Source: Intestinimonas butyriciproducens (lineage in GTDB: Bacteria; Bacillota; Clostridia; Oscillospirales; Oscillospiraceae). Taken from it: a DNA stretch of 64,000 nucleotides. Numbering within the stretch: position 1 is the stretch's first letter; each line of letters begins with the position of its first letter. The notes under the pieces were generated by a model, which saw only the letters and a program-made list of their open reading frames with translations, was not told the DNA's origin and did not search any database. Of the stretch, positions 62,502 through 64,000 are shown one piece after another. The translations under genes and the position numbers were made by a program. Location: positions 1,302,001 to 1,366,000 of the forward strand of contig NZ_CP011524.1 of NCBI RefSeq assembly GCF_004154955.1, read 5' to 3'.

Positions 62502-63587
62502 ATGAAGGCCACCCTCATTCTGGCAAATGGCAGCATTTTTGAGGGACAGAGCATCGGCTCTACAGAGGACTGTGTCTGTGAGATGGTGTTCAATACCTCC
62601 ATGGTGGGCTACCAGGAAATTTTGACGGACCCTTCCTACGCCGGACAGGGCATCGTGATGTCCTATCCGCTCATTGGCAACTATGGCGTGAACAGCGAGG
62701 ACAACGAGTCTTCCCGGCCCTGGGGAGAGGCATTTGTCGTTCGCCACCTCTCCCGGCGGGGCAGTAATTTCCGCTGCGAAGGTGATTTGGACGATTATTT
62801 AAAAGAACATGGGATCACGGGCATCCAAGGCGTGGATACGCGCGCTATTACCCGTATTCTCCGCAGTCAGGGTACCATGAATGGTATGATCACCTGTGCG
62901 GAGGATTTTTGTATCCAGGATGTTTTGAAAACGGTGGAGGCATATCGGGTCAAGGGTACGGTGGAGAGAGTCACCAGGAAAGCGGTGCAGGTCTATCCTC
63001 CGCTTATCCGCCAGAAACTGCGGGTGGCGCTGATGGATTTCGGTGTGAAGGAAAATATGATCCGCTGCCTCCAGAGCCGTGGCTGTGAGGTGACGGTGTT
63101 TCCGGCCCACACCACCGCCCAGGAGATCCTGGCGGGAAGATACGACGGCGTGATGCTCTCCAACGGACCGGGGGACCCCTCGGACAACGTGGCCATCATC
63201 CAGGAGATTCGGGACCTCTATGACGCCGGGATTCCCATTTTCGCCGTATGTCTGGGACATCAGCTCATGGCGCTGGCCACCGGCGCTTCCACCAGGAAGA
63301 TGCGCTTCGGCCACCGGGGCGCCAATCATCCGGTGAAGGACCTGGACGCCGGCCGGGTGTTCATCACCTCTCAGAACCACGGCTATGTGGTCTGCGCCGA
63401 GAGCGTCAGCCCGGAGGTGGCCGCAGTCTCTCACGTCAACGTAAACGAGGGCAGTGTGGAGGGACTCCGGTACAAGAACGGGAATGTCTATACCGTCCAG
63501 TTCCACCCCGAGGCCTCGCCCGGCCCCAAAGATACGGAATACCTCTTTGACCGATTTATCCGCCGGATGGAAGGAGGCGCCTGGTAA
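62502..63587 (+). CDS. carA: Carbamoyl-phosphate synthase small subunit
   Basis: A 361-residue amidotransferase subunit: N-terminal CPSase domain ([35 protein letters not shown]), then class-I glutaminase with catalytic Cys250 ([14 protein letters not shown]) and the His-Glu pair in [10 protein letters not shown]. It releases ammonia from glutamine for CarB. ATG 62502 follows GAAAGGCGGG; carB overlaps the stop (TAATG). Confidence 0.96.
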   Translation: MKATLILANGSIFEGQSIGSTEDCVCEMVFNTSMVGYQEILTDPSYAGQGIVMSYPLIGNYGVNSEDNESSRPWGEAFVVRHLSRRGSNFRCEGDLDDYLKEHGITGIQGVDTRAITRILRSQGTMNGMITCAEDFCIQDVLKTVEAYRVKGTVERVTRKAVQVYPPLIRQKLRVALMDFGVKENMIRCLQSRGCEVTVFPAHTTAQEILAGRYDGVMLSNGPGDPSDNVAIIQEIRDLYDAGIPIFAVCLGHQLMALATGASTRKMRFGHRGANHPVKDLDAGRVFITSQNHGYVVCAESVSPEVAAVSHVNVNEGSVEGLRYKNGNVYTVQFHPEASPGPKDTEYLFDRFIRRMEGGAW

Positions 63588-64000
63588 TGCCGAAGAACCA
63601 AAATATCAAGAAGGTACTGGTGCTGGGCTCGGGCCCCATCGTGATCGGACAGGCCGCCGAATTTGACTACGCGGGCACTCAGGCCTGCAGGGCCCTCAAG
63701 GAGGAGGGCGTGGAGGTGGTGCTGGTCAACTCAAACCCGGCCACCATCATGACTGATAAGGACATTGCGGACCATGTCTATATTGAACCTCTGAACATCG
63801 CTTCGGTGACCCAGGTCATTCAGATAGAGCGGCCTGACTCCATCCTGCCCACACTGGGCGGACAGACGGGCCTCAATCTTGCCATGAATCTCCATGAGCA
63901 GGGGATTTTAGAGGAGTACAACGTCCGGCTTCTGGGGACTTCCCCGGAGTCTATCCGCAAGGCGGAGGACCGTCAGGGCTTCAAGGACGCCATGGAGGAG
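63587..64000 (+). CDS. carB: Carbamoyl-phosphate synthase large subunit, N-terminal part
   Basis: The first 138 codons only; the gene runs off the window. [40 protein letters not shown] and [18 protein letters not shown], then [15 protein letters not shown], are the N-terminal ATP-grasp half of CarB. The ATG shares a base with the carA stop, and AAGGAGG lies inside carA's last codons. Confidence 0.96.
   Translation, partial: MPKNQNIKKVLVLGSGPIVIGQAAEFDYAGTQACRALKEEGVEVVLVNSNPATIMTDKDIADHVYIEPLNIASVTQVIQIERPDSILPTLGGQTGLNLAMNLHEQGILEEYNVRLLGTSPESIRKAEDRQGFKDAMEE

Overview
The window looks like chromosome from a spore-forming, gut-type Firmicute of the class Clostridia, probably the family Oscillospiraceae (Flavonifractor/Intestinimonas-like). 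This is inferred from the mostly high-GC coding sequence, the dgt-dnaG-rpoD order, spoVAD/spoVAE, a leucine T-box, AddAB in place of RecBCD, and several small zinc-ribbon proteins typical of that group. No rRNA and no CRISPR array were seen. Both ends cut genes: a DUF4914-like gene at the left and carB at the right.

Region by region. 1-7000: DUF4914-like 3' end, a CAT-like acetyltransferase behind nth, glyA, an AEC transporter, tRNA-Pro(CGG), a zinc-ribbon protein, and spoVAD-spoVAE. 7000-10100: a promoter with a three-way-junction leader RNA, a zinc-ribbon protein, an acyl-ACP thioesterase and guaB. 10200-26300: addB-addA, rpmE, a flavin reductase-like gene, hflX, a YigZ-family gene, the macromolecular-synthesis cluster dgt-dnaG-rpoD, a Nudix hydrolase and a polytopic membrane protein. 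26400-29900: a decayed zone with an M20 peptidase stump, a CpcT-like gene with its ribosome-binding site inside a dyad, and broken conjugative-transposon regulators plus a broken IS5-type transposase.

29948-37635 is a 7.7 kb element in the 3' end of tRNA-Gln(CTG), bounded by a 23-bp direct repeat. It has a tyrosine integrase and XRE repressor facing one way, and an excisionase-like gene, replication-protein fragment, sigma-like regulator and small terminase subunit facing the other. No large terminase or structural genes are present, so it resembles a phage satellite (PICI-like). It also holds a ribbon-helix-helix/antitoxin/RelE operon behind three ATTGCGCAAT palindromes, and a strongly folded candidate small RNA with its own promoter and terminator.

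37775-50900: Bax-inhibitor-like protein, T-box-controlled leuA, an oligopeptide/dipeptide ABC operon (F-D-C-B and a binding protein that has lost its N-terminus), an AT-rich island with two secreted paralogues, then murR diverging from murQ-anmK-GNAT. The ABC operon and the MurNAc genes may once have formed one muropeptide uptake and recycling locus, now split by the island. 50900-64000: a secreted coiled-coil protein with an MMPL transporter, a divergent OmpR/histidine-kinase pair, a collagen-like (exosporium-type) protein with a tiny Asn/Gln/Lys protein, nrdR, a DUF421/DUF4363 pair, a metallophosphoesterase, and carA-carB.
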